This document shows, piece after piece, positions 5,436-11,822 of a stretch of DNA of 11,822 bases (its first letter is position 1; each line of letters starts with the position of its first letter). The position numbers were made by a program, and so were the translations under genes. Location of the stretch: the NCBI GenBank assembly GCA_002255065.1, contig NJEF01000016.1, positions 1 to 11,822 on the forward strand, written 5' to 3'. This DNA is from Desulfurococcales archaeon ex4484_204 (GTDB taxonomy: Archaea; Thermoproteota; Thermoprotei_A; Sulfolobales; NBVN01). The notes beneath the pieces are model-generated. The model worked only from the letters and a program-made list of their open reading frames with translations, made no database searches and had not been told where the DNA came from.

Positions 5436-6470
5436 TCAAGGTATAAGCAGTATCTTTCCTGCCTCCCCTCTAGAGAGGGTTTCGAACGCTTTAGGTGCCT
5501 GCCTTAAGGGTAACCTATGCGTTACCACCTGCAATACATCGATTGCCCTACTTTGCACCATTCTAATAGATCTGTACCATGTACTGAACATTAAGCGTCC
5601 AGCGATCCCTACAAGCCTCACCTCCTTCTCAACTATTGTATTGATATTTATCTTGGTAGGCCTCCTAGCTATACCTACCTGAACTACCCTACCGCTCTTT
5701 GATACCATCTCTAAACCCTGTTTCACCGCTTTGGTAGAGCCCGAGGCCTCAAAAACTACATCCACACCCCTACATGTGAGCTCGTAAACCCTCCTCACAG
5801 GGTCCTCCCTTAAGGCGTCAACAACCTCATCAGCAGCACCAACCTTCCTGGCTAGATTTAACCTGTACTTACTCACTTCTGTAGCTATGACTTTAGAGGC
5901 CCCGGATATCTTCGCGAGCTGCTGTATGAAGAGGCCGATGGGACCGCAGCCTAGCACAGCTACTGTGTCTCCAGGCTTAATACCTGCCTCGCTTACTGCA
6001 TGCATCGCTACTCCAAAGGGCTCTAAGAGTGCGGCCTCCTCAAAGCTTATCTCTTCGGGGATCCTTATAGCAACCCTTTCGGGAAGAACCGTGTACTTCG
6101 TGAACGAGCCATACGTGGTGTCTATGCCGTAAAGCTTCACATTCTCACATATATGTGGCCTACCCGTTCTGCAGTAGTAGCAACTACCGCACGGGATATG
6201 GGTTTCAGCAGCTACTCTATCACCGATATCTAGCCTTTTAACACCTTCTCCAACCTCAACAACTACACCGCTGAACTCATGACCTAGAACCTTGGGGAAC
6301 CCAGGGTTATGCCTCCTCGCGTAGTCGTCCCAGTAGTAGAAGTGGAGGTCCGTTCCACATATAGCTGTAGCCCTAACTTCAACGATTACCTCGCCAGGCC
6401 CTGGCCTGGGCTCGTCGATCTCGAAGACATCGATGCCTAGACCCCCCTTAAGCTTTCCAACAGCCTCCAC
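5436..6470 (-). CDS. Zinc-dependent medium-chain dehydrogenase (threonine/sorbitol dehydrogenase-like)
   Basis: This 344-residue cytoplasmic MDR enzyme oxidises a secondary alcohol with NAD(P)+. The catalytic zinc site is C38, H63 and E64, with E150 in the L-threonine dehydrogenase position. The structural zinc site is C94, C97, C100 and C108. The Rossmann loop is GCGPIG (174-179), and E198 after the second strand favours NAD+ over NADP+. ICGTDLHFYYWDDYA, VAAETHIPCGSC and the late IAGRLMFSTWY resemble archaeal L-threonine 3-dehydrogenase, but polyol and butanediol dehydrogenases share much of this, so the substrate is open. The start is GTG at 6470; a TATA-like element lies at 6501-6512. It follows the TRAP transporter on the same strand at 151 bp and may oxidise an imported or related compound. 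Confidence 0.9.
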   Translation of the reverse strand: MEAVGKLKGGLGIDVFEIDEPRPGPGEVIVEVRATAICGTDLHFYYWDDYARRHNPGFPKVLGHEFSGVVVEVGEGVKRLDIGDRVAAETHIPCGSCYYCRTGRPHICENVKLYGIDTTYGSFTKYTVLPERVAIRIPEEISFEEAALLEPFGVAMHAVSEAGIKPGDTVAVLGCGPIGLFIQQLAKISGASKVIATEVSKYRLNLARKVGAADEVVDALREDPVRRVYELTCRGVDVVFEASGSTKAVKQGLEMVSKSGRVVQVGIARRPTKININTIVEKEVRLVGIAGRLMFSTWYRSIRMVQSRAIDVLQVVTHRLPLRQAPKAFETLSRGEAGKILLIP

Positions 6471-6500
6471 ACTCGATACCGCGGAGGTGTTATGCTATTA

Positions 6501-6512
6501 GATATAACTTTT
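6501..6512 (-). promoter_or_regulatory. TATA box of the dehydrogenase gene
   Basis: The minus strand reads AAAAGTTATATC about 35 bp upstream of the GTG start. It suggests that the dehydrogenase has its own promoter as well as possible read-through from the TRAP genes. Confidence 0.5.
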
Positions 6513-6621
6513 AACTTCTACTTAGACGCTAATGCGTAGTTTACGCTCCCTCAATCAGACCTGTAGCGGGGACGGGTATTTGGGGATACTCAATATAGGT
6601 TTATCCTTAGTACACTACCTA

Positions 6622-7914
6622 CTAACCTATGAACCATGTTAGGTATTGCGGGAAGAGTATTAGGAGCACCACAGCTAGTGCTGTCAGTATAGTGAACGGT
6701 ATTGAGGCCTTTATTATGTCCTCCATCGAGACCTTCGGGACAGCCCCCTTGAAGAAGTACAGCCCGAAGCCTACCGGAGGTGTTAGGAAGGCTGTCTGAA
6801 GCATGCTGCAGAACACTACGCCCCACCAGTAGGGGTTGTAGCCCAGCTTAACCATTATTGGCCCTAGGATGGGGCCCATTATCACGATGATGGAAATGTT
6901 ATCCACTAGCATGCCCAGTACGAATAAGAGCACTAGTGAGAGAGCTAGAGCAGTTATTCTTGCTGCGGGAAGGGATAGCAGTATCTGCTCAACTATAGTT
7001 CTCCCTCCTATAACGTCGAATACCATGCTGAAAGCCCTTCCACCACTTATGGTCCAACCAACCAATGCTGTGATCTTTAAAGTAGTTATTAGGGATTCCT
7101 TCATGCCCTTTAAGGAAAACCTACGCCTAGCAACTAAGAACAAGAAGCTGAGGAATGCACCGACGCCAGCAGCCTCGGTAGGTGTTGCTAGGCCCAGGAA
7201 TATGGAGCCTAGGACACCAATAATTATTACTAAGGGAGGGGTCAGGTCTTTGATGGCCGATAGCTTCTCTCTAAGAGGCATGCCCCTACCAGCCACTGGC
7301 ACCCTGTCCTTATGCCTGTTACTCCAGATTAGTATGTAAGTAGCGTATAAGAGAGCCATTAGGGTTCCAGCACCGAGGCCTCCTCTAAATAACTTAGCTA
7401 CCGAGACCCCGACCTCGCTACCGTAGATGATCATGATAATGGATGGAGGTACTATCTGAGGTAGTATACCGCCACCGAGTATCGCACCTATTGAGAGGTA
7501 TTTGTCGTACCCCTGCTTAATCATTGATGGATAGATCAGGAGAGCGGCAGCCGCTATAGATCCTGCAATAGCGCCGGACATTGCCCCGAAGATGTACCCG
7601 AATAGCACGGCGACTATGGCTAAGCTACCCCTAACGGTACCTACGAGCTTGGAAAGACCGACGAATATGTCCTCAGCTACACCACCCTTCTCTAGTAGGG
7701 CTGCCATGAAGACGAAAAGGGGTACGGCCACCATGACCCAGTTCATCATCATCGACCAGGCAGCACCGAGGACAGTAAATATACCCTGCCAGCCCCAGAA
7801 CATTAAAGCAAACAGTATAGCAGTGAAGTAGAATGCAAAGGCGACTGGGACGTTCATTAGTATGAAGGCAATGAGTAAAGCGAACATTAAAAATATTATC
7901 ACTGTATTAACCAT
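6622..7914 (-). CDS. dctM: TRAP transporter large membrane subunit (DctM/FcbT3-like)
   Basis: This is the ion-coupled permease of a tripartite ATP-independent transporter in the cytoplasmic membrane. It has 430 residues with about twelve hydrophobic segments, the usual DctM size. Family landmarks include VPLFVFMAALLEKGGVAED near 63-81, the SGAIAGSIAAAA helix (about 113-124), LPQIVPPSIIMIIYGS (about 151-166), LATPTEAAGVGA, MLVDNISIIVIMGPI and FLTPPVGFGLYFFKG. The last group and the overall pattern fit the FcbT3 branch, which pairs with FcbT/TakP-type binding proteins for 2-oxoacids, lactate and related acids. Its ATG lies 4 bp after the dctQ stop. A near-ideal Shine-Dalgarno, GGAGGTGAT (7918-7926), overlaps that stop, so translation is probably coupled. 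Confidence 0.95.
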   Translation of the reverse strand: MVNTVIIFLMFALLIAFILMNVPVAFAFYFTAILFALMFWGWQGIFTVLGAAWSMMMNWVMVAVPLFVFMAALLEKGGVAEDIFVGLSKLVGTVRGSLAIVAVLFGYIFGAMSGAIAGSIAAAALLIYPSMIKQGYDKYLSIGAILGGGILPQIVPPSIIMIIYGSEVGVSVAKLFRGGLGAGTLMALLYATYILIWSNRHKDRVPVAGRGMPLREKLSAIKDLTPPLVIIIGVLGSIFLGLATPTEAAGVGAFLSFLFLVARRRFSLKGMKESLITTLKITALVGWTISGGRAFSMVFDVIGGRTIVEQILLSLPAARITALALSLVLLFVLGMLVDNISIIVIMGPILGPIMVKLGYNPYWWGVVFCSMLQTAFLTPPVGFGLYFFKGAVPKVSMEDIIKASIPFTILTALAVVLLILFPQYLTWFIG

Positions 7915-7917
7915 TCC

Positions 7918-7926
7918 ATCACCTCC
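7918..7926 (-). promoter_or_regulatory. Strong Shine-Dalgarno GGAGGTGAT for dctM
   Basis: The full anti-SD complement spans the dctQ stop codon and lies 3 nt before the dctM ATG. It fixes that start and indicates translational coupling within the TRAP operon. Confidence 0.8.
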
Positions 7927-8401
7927 TCCTCACAACCTTCTCCCAAGCCATTGAGAGGGCTTGTAACGTCATTAAGCCAATAGAGATTAGAAGAACCCAC
8001 TTAAGCCACCAAACCTCCGGCTGAAAAATAAACCCGAACATTGTTGAGGTCTCCTTAATGAGGAAGGCGTACCACGCCCAGGGGGCAGCATACAGGATGA
8101 GGACGACACATGATATAATTATGATTGAGTAGATTAAGGCGTCAAGAACCCTTCTAAATCCCGAGGGAAGCCTCTTGTAGAGGAAGTCCATTGATACGAG
8201 GGCGCCAGTCTTTAGGGCATAAGCTCCTCCAAGACTAAACATGATTCCATAGCAACACTCCCCCAAAAACATTACGCGTATGTCTGGATGCTTAAAAAAA
8301 TATCTTGCTACAGCCCCATAAACAGTTATGAACATTAGCGGGATCGTGATGATCATTACGAGAAAAGCTATATGGCGTGATAACCGACTTATTACGTCCA
8401 T
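7919..8401 (-). CDS. dctQ: TRAP transporter small membrane subunit (DctQ/FcbT2-like)
   Basis: This 160-residue membrane protein has four hydrophobic segments, at about 10-30, 50-66, 84-108 and 133-152, which is the standard DctQ topology. It links the large permease to the binding protein. FKHPDIRVMFLGECCYGIMF and the stretch KETSTMFGFIFQPEVWWLKW followed by LQALS match the DctQ pattern seen in the FcbT2 branch. The ATG at 8401 is preceded by GGGAGGT (8407-8413) at 5 nt. It lies 45 bp after dctP and 4 bp before dctM, so the three genes form one operon. The paired Cys-Cys near residue 49 is not something I know to be functional. Confidence 0.92.
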   Translation of the reverse strand: MDVISRLSRHIAFLVMIITIPLMFITVYGAVARYFFKHPDIRVMFLGECCYGIMFSLGGAYALKTGALVSMDFLYKRLPSGFRRVLDALIYSIIIISCVVLILYAAPWAWYAFLIKETSTMFGFIFQPEVWWLKWVLLISIGLMTLQALSMAWEKVVRRR

Positions 8402-8406
8402 GTCAT

Positions 8407-8413
8407 ACCTCCC
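8407..8413 (-). promoter_or_regulatory. Shine-Dalgarno GGGAGGT for dctQ
   Basis: A strong ribosome binding site lies 5 nt before the ATG at 8401, supporting that start. Confidence 0.7.
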
Positions 8414-8446
8414 TTTAACGATGCGCTTACATAGCTTCTAGTGCTC

Positions 8447-9649
8447 CTATATTAGCCCGTTCTTCTTCATCGCCTGCTCTAACGCGTTAGCCCACTCAAC
8501 GTATCCTAGATCCCTCCATATGTGGATGTGCCTCTTCACATACTCAAGACACGTAGGGGACTTCTTAGCCATAATTATGTAAACCTGGACCCCAGCCTCT
8601 ATGATCTTCTTGAAGTCCTCCTCTGGTAGCTTAAGGGCAACATTACCTGCCTTAATACATTTCTGCTTATAGTACTGATAGGCCTTATCCTGCCTATAGC
8701 CTGCATGGAAGAACGTTAGGTAGATCGCTGCCCTTATAGCTCTCTTGTAATCCTCCGGTAGGCTGTTCCACACATCGGGGTTAGCGCAGAGGTACATAGG
8801 GTAGGCCTCACTATGGAAGTTTACGCCACGTACTGGTTCGAAGACATACTTAGCTAGTTCGTAGAAGCCGTTAACATAGTGAGATGACCAGTCAGTCCAC
8901 TCTAGAGCATCAACCGAGCCTGTCTGTAAAGCGGTGTACAGCTCGCCTCCAGGCATGACTACGGATTCAAGGCCGAGTAGCTTATAGAAAGTAGCAGCTA
9001 GGCCAGCTGACCTAATGATCTTACCCTTCATGTCCGCAATACTGTGCACCGGGACCCTAAACGCTACAGTCTCAGGCCTGTAGTACATAGGGCCTACGTA
9101 GACTACGCCGAACTTATTGAAGGTCTTAACGATTATGTCCTCCTCCTCCTTAATGTAGTAGTAGAGGTCGTACACGTCGGAGAGGGGGCCCGGCTTAGAC
9201 GACATTAACGGGAATACAGGATCCTCCGGTAAGAACGCTGGTGATACGAGGCCGAACTCTGATGTCCCGGCTTTAAGAGCTCTTAACTGCTCAGCTAGCT
9301 TAATACCTAGCTCGGGGCATGAGTAGGGTTCAAACACTACGGCACCGTTCGTTAAATTCTTAACTAGACTCACAAAGTACTTGATATCGTTGAAGTAGGG
9401 GTCGCCCTTCCCGAACACTGTGAATATCTTGAACTTGTAGGTCTTTCCAGTGGGCTTACCTCCGGCGGCGGTCACGGTCCTCGTAACCGTTACTGTTGCT
9501 GCAGCCTTTCCCACCGTAGTTGTTACTGTTGCTGTCTTCGTTACAGTCTTCACTGGGGCAGCACTGCTTCCAATGCCATAACCTGCTGCTATACCGATTA
9601 CGAGCAGTATGATTGCTACCGCAACAAGGGCTTTTTCACGTGTGTTCAT
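8447..9649 (-). CDS. dctP: TRAP transporter substrate-binding protein (DctP/TakP-like), membrane-anchored
   Basis: This extracytoplasmic receptor has 400 residues. It has an N-terminal membrane anchor (about 8-28), a Thr/Val-rich stalk (about 33-62, TVT repeats) typical of archaeal surface-bound receptors, and a DctP domain (about 70-400). R213 in KGKIIRSAG matches the arginine that holds the substrate carboxylate. PGGELYTALQTGSVDALEW (233-251) is the signature of the FcbT/TakP branch; in TakP the Glu-Trp region helps bind a cation and a 2-oxoacid, and a Thermus relative binds calcium lactate. A small monocarboxylate such as a 2-oxoacid or lactate is thus the best guess. The ATG follows GGGTGAT (9658-9664) by 8 nt, and a TATA-like run lies at 9685-9699. 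It is the first gene of dctPQM. Confidence 0.94.
   Translation of the reverse strand: MNTREKALVAVAIILLVIGIAAGYGIGSSAAPVKTVTKTATVTTTVGKAAATVTVTRTVTAAGGKPTGKTYKFKIFTVFGKGDPYFNDIKYFVSLVKNLTNGAVVFEPYSCPELGIKLAEQLRALKAGTSEFGLVSPAFLPEDPVFPLMSSKPGPLSDVYDLYYYIKEEEDIIVKTFNKFGVVYVGPMYYRPETVAFRVPVHSIADMKGKIIRSAGLAATFYKLLGLESVVMPGGELYTALQTGSVDALEWTDWSSHYVNGFYELAKYVFEPVRGVNFHSEAYPMYLCANPDVWNSLPEDYKRAIRAAIYLTFFHAGYRQDKAYQYYKQKCIKAGNVALKLPEEDFKKIIEAGVQVYIIMAKKSPTCLEYVKRHIHIWRDLGYVEWANALEQAMKKNGLI
9489..9534. repeat. 13-bp direct repeats in the dctP stalk region
   Basis: GTTACTGTTGCTG occurs at 9489-9501 and again at 9522-9534, 33 bp (11 codons) apart. Both encode Thr/Val-rich stalk sequence. This suggests that the stalk grew by tandem duplication, as is common in low-complexity linkers. 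Confidence 0.6.
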
Positions 9650-9657
9650 CTTGGGAT

Positions 9658-9664
9658 ATCACCC
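9658..9664 (-). promoter_or_regulatory. Shine-Dalgarno GGGTGAT for dctP
   Basis: The sequence is complementary to the archaeal 16S 3' end and lies 8 nt before the ATG at 9649, supporting that start. Confidence 0.7.
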
Positions 9665-9684
9665 GCGTTTATACCAGTAACCTG

Positions 9685-9699
9685 AAAATAAAAATAAAA
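9685..9699 (-). promoter_or_regulatory. TATA-like promoter of the TRAP operon
   Basis: The minus strand reads CTTTTATTTTTATTT just after the stop of the upstream regulator gene and about 40 bp before dctP. Transcription would start near 9664, leaving a short leader that holds the Shine-Dalgarno. The TRAP operon can thus be transcribed independently of the regulator. Confidence 0.5.
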
Positions 9700-9702
9700 G
9701 TC

Positions 9703-10467
9703 CTACTGGACGTAAATTTCATGTCTACCTAGCCAGCTGCTTACTAAGTAGGTCTTTAATGAATTAGCTATATCGATTACTAGGTTACAGCAGTCTTCAT
9801 TAGTGGTGGAGCTGCGCACGATCTCCTCAATAATCTTTGGTAAGTACTCCGCAACGCTATCTATACTGTCTGCACAGTCTTTAGGGGCCCCAGATGATAT
9901 AGCTGACGCCATTACTATGCGCTGTATCTTCTCAGGAGTTATCACCTTGCATAGGTAGCTATTCCTGTATATAGCTCTTAGGAAGTCCCTAGCTTCATCA
10001 CATGTACGCAGAGGCTCCGTAGGTGTCTGGGTCGGCACCTGTAGTGCCAGCTTCAAAGCCAGCTCGTTAACTACGCCCTTAATCTCCTTCACCTCACCCT
10101 TACTGAGCCTCTTTGGGAGTAAGTAGTATGTGAGTATGGCTCTTTTCACGACCTCTAAACACAGCTTAGCAACTAGGGATCTAAGAACCCCTTTAGGGCC
10201 TATGAAGACCTCAGAACCAGTAATGTACGTCAGTAAGGAGATCATGAATTTCCTAGCGTCCTCAACCATGATGTAAGCAAGGGGTCTTCGACCCTTACTA
10301 TCCCTTTTAACCGGGGCATAGGGCTTAATTACCCCGTAGTGCTCTAACGTCCTTACATGTCTATCAATACCCATACGCGTTATGTTGGTATTCAGCCTGC
10401 TTACTACGGCATATATGTCCTCCTTAGTGTAAGCTCTTCCATCGATCATTAAAGCTATCATAAGCAT
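9703..10467 (-). CDS. Winged-helix (ArsR-like) transcriptional regulator, start uncertain
   Basis: The first ATG gives 254 residues. The N-terminal part is a winged helix: GRAYTKEDIYAVV (helix 2), NITRMGIDRHVRTLEHYGVI (recognition helix) and a wing, VKRDSKGRRPLAYIMV. The remaining roughly 180 residues are helical with six scattered cysteines and no fold I recognise; a ligand or metal sensor is possible. The codons just upstream, in frame, read SIDRLAKYFKALSHPVR, which is the conserved first helix of ArsR-type domains. The real protein therefore probably begins before 10467, yet no ATG, GTG or TTG exists in frame back to the cyclase stop. The gene lies between the cyclase and the TRAP operon on the same strand and is a natural candidate to control both. 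A start-loss pseudogene cannot be excluded. Confidence 0.72.
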   Translation of the reverse strand: MLMIALMIDGRAYTKEDIYAVVSRLNTNITRMGIDRHVRTLEHYGVIKPYAPVKRDSKGRRPLAYIMVEDARKFMISLLTYITGSEVFIGPKGVLRSLVAKLCLEVVKRAILTYYLLPKRLSKGEVKEIKGVVNELALKLALQVPTQTPTEPLRTCDEARDFLRAIYRNSYLCKVITPEKIQRIVMASAISSGAPKDCADSIDSVAEYLPKIIEEIVRSSTTNEDCCNLVIDIANSLKTYLVSSWLGRHEIYVQ

Positions 10468-10614
10468 CCTTACGGGGTGTGAGAGAGCTTTAAAGTACTT
10501 CGCTAGCCTGTCTATGGAGTAAGTAGCGATTAGGGATAATACGTATGGAGAGCTAGCTAGGTCTATAAAGCCCCCCCTTAAATACCGCTGCTTAACTATG
10601 CTTAACCACCCCTC
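10468..10614 (-). other. In-frame upstream extension of the regulator without a standard start codon
   Basis: Forty-nine sense codons run from the base after the cyclase TAG straight into the regulator ATG. Part of them (IDRLAKYFKALSHPVR) looks like real protein. GGAGGGGTGG just after the cyclase stop is a strong Shine-Dalgarno, and the codon about 6 nt beyond it is ATA (10599-10597). A run of seven G residues (10577-10571 on this strand) and TATA-like stretches at 10579-10588 and 10561-10570 also lie here. Confidence 0.6.
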
Positions 10615-11502
10615 CTAGCCTTTAGGCGTGGCGGCTATTATGCTAAGCAAGTCCTTAATCTCCTCCAAATCCTTAAAGAGGGACTCCCTAGTTGGTGGGG
10701 GATAGATCATGAGAGCCCTGCAGGGCATGGCACAGATCGCGTATGAAGCCCTCCTACCTCTAAGCTTTAATCTAAGGGAGGGTATAGCGATTAGTAAGGC
10801 TTTATTAACGTAGTCCGGGAGCTCCTCCAGATATAGGTTCTCAATAATGAGTATCCCTTTCCTGAGGAGCGTATCGTGATTAAGGAAAGGGAGGTATTCC
10901 TGGTCCCTAATGGATTCGATGAAGTCTCTATCCACCTCTGGGTAAATGCTTAGTGAGCGGTACTCTATGGACTTATCAACGGATATGGCATCGAAACCTA
11001 GTATGGGCGGTTCAAGTTCGTGAGCAATGAACTCCGTTAGGTCCCTATCTAAACCCCTAAAGCTCATATACTTACTGTTATCAACACACCAGTACTTAGA
11101 GTACCCCGTCCTTATTATTAGTGCAGGCCTCTCCTCCTTGGACAGCCCTTTGAAGGCTAGCCTATCTACTAAATCCTCTACATCCCTTAGCTTAATGATA
11201 GCTCTCTCCCCGTTATCGCTCCTAGCATCTAATATTACGGCCTCCCTAATGAAGTAGGTTACGGGGAGCTTCGTTATGTCGAATTCGTACCCGAACGTAG
11301 CTGGTAAGTCGTAGTGAGTTCCTATATGAAGGTCCTGCTCTAAGATGTTGCTGAGATATTTATACGCCTTCGTACCAGTAACTAAGAGGTCGTGCCCTAC
11401 AGTACTAAGCTTGAACTTAACTGCTTTAGCCCTAGGAACCACAGCCTCCCCTAGGTCGTTAAGGCATAGGGGAGCTGTTACGTCATAAATACCTGCATGC
11501 AT
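10615..11502 (-). CDS. Cyclase-family metal-dependent hydrolase (kynurenine formamidase-like)
   Basis: This 295-residue protein belongs to the cyclase family (kynurenine formamidase KynB, isatin hydrolase), metal enzymes that open rings or cleave amides. The motif HxGTHxDxP is present as H59-I-G-T-H63-Y-D65-L-P67. The second metal pair appears as H209 and E221, 12 residues apart as in KynB, in LNHDTLLRKGILIIENL. The usual third motif histidine (PxH) is T69, so catalysis may differ. The C-terminal PSLRLKLRGRRASYAICAMP matches the family's closing strands. The ATG at 11502 starts MHAGIYDVTAPL, where family members start. It heads the minus-strand cluster with the regulator and TRAP genes and is divergent from the E1-alpha gene. 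The substrate is unknown; a carboxylate-bearing ring or amide related to the transported compound is plausible. Confidence 0.87.
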   Translation of the reverse strand: MHAGIYDVTAPLCLNDLGEAVVPRAKAVKFKLSTVGHDLLVTGTKAYKYLSNILEQDLHIGTHYDLPATFGYEFDITKLPVTYFIREAVILDARSDNGERAIIKLRDVEDLVDRLAFKGLSKEERPALIIRTGYSKYWCVDNSKYMSFRGLDRDLTEFIAHELEPPILGFDAISVDKSIEYRSLSIYPEVDRDFIESIRDQEYLPFLNHDTLLRKGILIIENLYLEELPDYVNKALLIAIPSLRLKLRGRRASYAICAMPCRALMIYPPPTRESLFKDLEEIKDLLSIIAATPKG

Positions 11503-11539
11503 ACTGGAAACCCGCCAACCCCAAGGATATTACCGTCTT

Positions 11540-11587
11540 TCTAGACTTTAAAACTTTAATCATTTTAATGAAACCCCATATAAGCGG
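11540..11587. promoter_or_regulatory. Divergent promoter region between cyclase and E1-alpha genes
   Basis: The 100-bp gap holds several AT-rich elements. ACTTTAAAACT (about 11543-11553) reads AGTTTTAAAGT on the minus strand, about 40-45 bp upstream of the cyclase ATG. CATTTTAAT and CCATATAAG (about 11560-11584) suit the plus-strand gene. Back-to-back TATA boxes for co-regulated divergent genes are likely; exact start sites cannot be read. Confidence 0.4.
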
Positions 11588-11593
11588 TAAATA

Positions 11594-11599
11594 GGTGAT
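11594..11599 (+). promoter_or_regulatory. Shine-Dalgarno GGTGAT for the E1-alpha gene
   Basis: A good archaeal ribosome binding site lies 4 nt before the first TTG and 7 nt before the second. It supports a TTG start here and favours the second one. Confidence 0.6.
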
Positions 11600-11606
11600 T
11601 AGATTG

Positions 11607-11822
11607 TTGGATGATTTAGGCCTAGATAATACGGGCTTAATTAACATGTACCGTATTATGTTGAGAATAAGGAGGTTTGAGGAGACCGTTAGGGATAGGT
11701 TTGCGACCGGCGAGATCCCTGGGTTTGTCCACCTATACATAGGTGAGGAGGCGATAGCCGTAGGCGTTATGACAGCTCTAAGGAGGGATGACTACATTGT
11801 TAGCACCCATAGAGGCCACGGA
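11607..11822 (+). CDS. 2-oxoacid/acetoin dehydrogenase E1 component alpha subunit (3' end cut by window edge)
   Basis: The last 72 codons are open to the right edge and encode the N-terminus of a thiamine-diphosphate E1-alpha subunit, as in the pyruvate, branched-chain 2-oxoacid or acetoin dehydrogenase complexes. The diagnostic stretches are MYRIMLRIRRFEETVRDRF, then GEIPGFVHLYIGEEAIAVGV, then LRRDDYIVSTHRGHG, the last being part of the cofactor-binding region. The thiamine GDG motif lies beyond the window. GEIPGFVHLYIGEEA is especially like acetoin dehydrogenase alpha subunits. The start is one of two consecutive TTG codons (11604 or 11607); GGTGAT (11594-11599) sits 7 nt before the second. 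It is divergent from the cyclase and presumably followed by the beta subunit, E2 and E3 genes. Confidence 0.9.
   Translation, partial: MDDLGLDNTGLINMYRIMLRIRRFEETVRDRFATGEIPGFVHLYIGEEAIAVGVMTALRRDDYIVSTHRGHG

Noticed and set aside
5887..6132. Plus-strand open frame opposite the dehydrogenase
   Set aside because: It is antisense to a gene with complete zinc and cofactor motifs, with no recognisable product.
6590..6826. Second minus-strand frame at the 3' end of dctM
   Set aside because: It overlaps dctM in another frame and has no family features, so it is a shadow.
6869..7831. Two plus-strand open frames opposite dctM
   Set aside because: Both are antisense reflections of the hydrophobic dctM sequence, without starts or motifs of their own.
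11027..11740. Open frames opposite the cyclase and across the divergent promoter into the E1-alpha gene
   Set aside because: One is antisense to the cyclase. The other spans the promoter gap and runs antisense to E1-alpha. Neither has a plausible product.

Overview
The window looks like chromosomal DNA of a hyperthermophilic or thermophilic archaeon, most likely a member of the Thermoprotei (Thermoproteota). The evidence is archaeal-only or archaeal-type genes (Nep1, the RNase P subunit Rpr2/Rpp21, an archaeal CRM/YhbY protein, a long peroxiredoxin with the Aeropyrum-type C-terminal cysteine pair), an intron-containing tRNA-Glu, TATA-box promoters about 25-30 bp upstream of starts, frequent TTG/GTG starts and heavy use of AGG/AGA for Arg. 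I cannot name the genus.

Region 1 (about 1-2340) is an oxygen and oxidant defence block: a peroxiredoxin cut by the left edge, a flavodiiron protein (O2 or NO reductase) and, convergent to it, the remains of a superoxide reductase gene. The superoxide reductase is clearly recognisable and keeps all five iron-ligand codons, but it carries a frameshift, an in-frame TAG and a broken N-terminus. Region 2 (2425-3829) holds an Lrp/AsnC regulator, a small unrecognised protein and a small membrane protein. Region 3 (3872-5302) is an RNA-processing block: tRNA-Glu(CTC) with a 23-nt intron and encoded CCA, nep1, and the divergent pair rpr2-yhbY. The starts of nep1 and rpr2 lie only 16 bp apart and their promoters sit in each other's coding sequence.

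Region 4 (5436-11502, all minus strand) reads, in transcription order: a cyclase-family hydrolase, a winged-helix regulator, a complete three-gene TRAP transporter (dctP-dctQ-dctM) and a zinc alcohol/threonine-type dehydrogenase. The TRAP proteins resemble the FcbT/TakP branch, known for 2-oxoacids, lactate and related monocarboxylates. Divergent from this cluster, at the right edge, begins an E1-alpha subunit of a 2-oxoacid or acetoin dehydrogenase complex. The simplest reading is a catabolic island: uptake of a small organic acid, ring or amide hydrolysis and alcohol oxidation by neighbouring enzymes, then oxidative decarboxylation by the thiamine-diphosphate complex, under a local regulator. 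The substrate is inference.

The most unusual signals are the superoxide reductase remnant, the regulator whose conserved first helix lies upstream of any usable start codon and in frame with the cyclase stop, the cyclase that lacks the usual third motif histidine, the very close nep1/rpr2 start region with an 18-bp perfect palindrome, and the short tRNA intron. No CRISPR array, insertion sequence, rRNA or integration site was seen.
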